Origin: Pelagibacteraceae bacterium TMED259
GTDB taxonomy: Bacteria; Pseudomonadota; Alphaproteobacteria; HIMB59
Direction: 5' to 3'
Length of the DNA stretch: 7,576 nt
Assembly (NCBI GenBank): GCA_002169365.1
Contig: NHLE01000023.1
Location: 1-7,576, forward strand
Shown here piece by piece: positions 6,448-7,576 of the stretch. Each line of letters opens with the position of its first letter. The stretch's first letter is position 1. Position numbers and translations under genes: made by a program. The notes beneath the pieces are model-generated. The model had not been told where the DNA came from and did not search any database. It saw only the letters and a list, made by a program, of their open reading frames with translations.

Positions 6448-7233
6448 ATGAATTTACTAATAGTTAATGGTTATGATAGATTGGGTTGGAAAAGATTAGC
6501 AAAACATAATATTCAGCCAATTTGTGAATTTTATAGAGATCAATTAAAAAAAATTAATCCAAAAATAAAATCAACTTTTATCTATCCATCTATGGATTTA
6601 AAAACAACTTTTGATGACTCCTTCTTTCATTCTTTTGATGGAATAGTGTGGACAGGCTCCAGTCTTAATATCTACGACAATACAAAAGAGATCAAAAATC
6701 AAATAACTCTTATGAAAAAAATATCTAAACTTCCAATTAAAATATTTGGAAGCTGTTGGGGAATGCAACTCTATACAGTGTGTAATGGAGGCACCGTATC
6801 AAAAAATATTAAAGGAAGAGAAATTGGTATCTCTTTTAATATTTCTTTGAATAATTATGGCAAAGCTCATAAGATGTATAAAAAAAAACCACTAATCTTT
6901 GATGCTTTTGCCTCACATTTAGATCATGTAACTAAGCTTCCAAATAAATCAGTTGCTTTATCTGATAATCATTATTCAATTCAATCACTTACGACGAATA
7001 ACTTCTGGGGTACTCAATATCATCCAGAGTTTAACTTCAGATATACTGGTCAAATTCTTAAGGCTCGTAAAAAATTACTTTTAGATGAAAAATTATTCTC
7101 TAAAAATCAAATAGAAAGTCTTATTTTAAGTTATAAAAACCCTCATAAAGATAGTTATAGCAATACTGTTAGTGATTTTAAAATAAGAACCCTAGAACTG
7201 GCTAATTGGTTAAAATTTTTGAGACAGGCTTAA
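6448..7233 (+). CDS. Class I glutamine amidotransferase-like protein, substrate unknown
   Basis: This 261-residue protein has the triad glutaminase fold of the GMP-synthase amidotransferase group (COG0518-like). The nucleophile is C103 in the elbow FGSCWGMQ, and the His-Glu pair is H192 and E194 in GTQYHPEF. A WTGS oxyanion-side loop lies at 68-71. It would hydrolyse glutamine (or a gamma-glutamyl compound) and pass on ammonia. No synthetase domain is fused and none is adjacent, so it is either stand-alone or has a partner elsewhere. The last 60 residues after the triad form a charged, helical extension (RKKLLLDEKLF and following, to LANWLKFLRQA). The ATG at 6448 has no Shine-Dalgarno and may be leaderless. 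The 3' end overlaps the convergent LOG gene by 32 bp. The fold is firm; the pathway is not known. Confidence 0.85.
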   Translation: MNLLIVNGYDRLGWKRLAKHNIQPICEFYRDQLKKINPKIKSTFIYPSMDLKTTFDDSFFHSFDGIVWTGSSLNIYDNTKEIKNQITLMKKISKLPIKIFGSCWGMQLYTVCNGGTVSKNIKGREIGISFNISLNNYGKAHKMYKKKPLIFDAFASHLDHVTKLPNKSVALSDNHYSIQSLTTNNFWGTQYHPEFNFRYTGQILKARKKLLLDEKLFSKNQIESLILSYKNPHKDSYSNTVSDFKIRTLELANWLKFLRQA

Positions 7234-7576
7234 AGCTATCCTTCAATTCAGAAAAATTTGAACATATAACAAATAAATTATTAAAATTCTTATATGCAAA
7301 ACCACTATTTATCACTTTCTTATATTGCTTAATAATATCCGACCAATAATTTTTATAATTAAAAATAATGAATTTTTTATTTTTAATAACACCCAATTGT
7401 AAAGCACTCAAAACAAGACTAATTTCTTCAATAGTCCCCGCACCTCCAGGTAAAGCTATAAAACTGTCAGAAATAGATAGAAACTTTTTTTTTCTCTGTT
7501 CCATAGTTTTAGTAATAATGATTTTATCAATTTTTTTATGTATGGTTTCTCGGTTATCCAAAAAATTAGGGATTAT
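7202..7576 (-). CDS. LOG-family nucleoside 5'-monophosphate phosphoribohydrolase (N-terminus outside window)
   Basis: The 124 visible residues are the C-terminal two thirds of a LOG/TIGR00730 Rossmann-fold protein (family length about 180-200). The key motifs are present: MEQRK (25-29 of the visible part, family MxxRK) and PGGAGTIEE (43-51, family PGGxGTxxE), with the nucleotide-binding and catalytic Arg and Glu. The frame stays open to the window edge and reads IIPNFLDN upstream, matching the family's GVIPxFL region, so the TTG at 7561 is a Leu codon and not the start. Family members cleave the N-glycosidic bond of nucleoside monophosphates such as AMP or cytokinin ribotides; in bacteria the substrate is often unclear. 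The missing N-terminus should carry the FCGSS and YGGG motifs. It converges on and overlaps the amidotransferase by 32 bp. Confidence 0.88.
   Translation of the reverse strand: MIPNFLDNRETIHKKIDKIIITKTMEQRKKKFLSISDSFIALPGGAGTIEEISLVLSALQLGVIKNKKFIIFNYKNYWSDIIKQYKKVINSGFAYKNFNNLFVICSNFSELKDSFKPVSKILTN

Noticed and set aside
7559..7561. TTG as the start codon of the LOG-family gene
   Set aside because: The frame continues upstream to the window edge with family-like residues (IIPNF), so the gene is truncated by the window and this codon is an internal Leu.

Overview
The window is a gene-dense stretch of a very AT-rich bacterial chromosome, roughly 30% G+C by eye. Gaps are short, neighbouring genes often overlap, and no mobile elements, tRNAs, rRNAs or CRISPR repeats are visible. 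A periplasmic thiamine-binding protein with a signal peptide indicates a Gram-negative cell. The gene set (CoA-acylating MmsA, a GloA ending in an EPW..M...GSW-type tail, an EamA permease) and the base composition fit a streamlined, perhaps marine, alphaproteobacterium of the SAR11/HIMB59 type. That assignment is inference, because no rRNA or marker gene is present.

Positions 59-3407, minus strand, hold a thiamine uptake operon. A candidate promoter is followed by a complete TPP riboswitch aptamer (3407 to 3326) and then thiB (periplasmic binding protein), thiP (fused two-domain permease) and thiQ (ATPase). The three genes overlap by 8 and 14 nt, which suggests translational coupling. When thiamine diphosphate is plentiful the aptamer should shut the operon down. 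Two RNA hairpins between aptamer and thiB look like its expression platform: one is mutually exclusive with aptamer helices P1 and P4, and the other holds the thiB Shine-Dalgarno in its loop.

Positions 3489-4982, plus strand, hold mmsA, a (methyl)malonate-semialdehyde dehydrogenase that reads away from the riboswitch. It converges on gloA (glyoxalase I, 5016-5456, minus). Behind gloA on the same strand lies an EamA/DMT-family permease (5547-6419). A 28-bp gap separates that permease from a divergent class I glutamine amidotransferase (6448-7233, plus). The amidotransferase overlaps tail-to-tail with a LOG-family nucleotide phosphoribohydrolase (7202-7576, minus), whose N-terminus lies outside the window. 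At the left edge, the last 25 codons of a possible plus-strand gene overlap the end of thiQ.

Apart from the thiamine operon, the genes are single housekeeping or accessory metabolic genes with no obvious shared pathway. I see no convincing new system. The items most worth a second look are the riboswitch expression platform, the tiny divergent promoter region at 6420-6447, and the orphan amidotransferase of unknown substrate.
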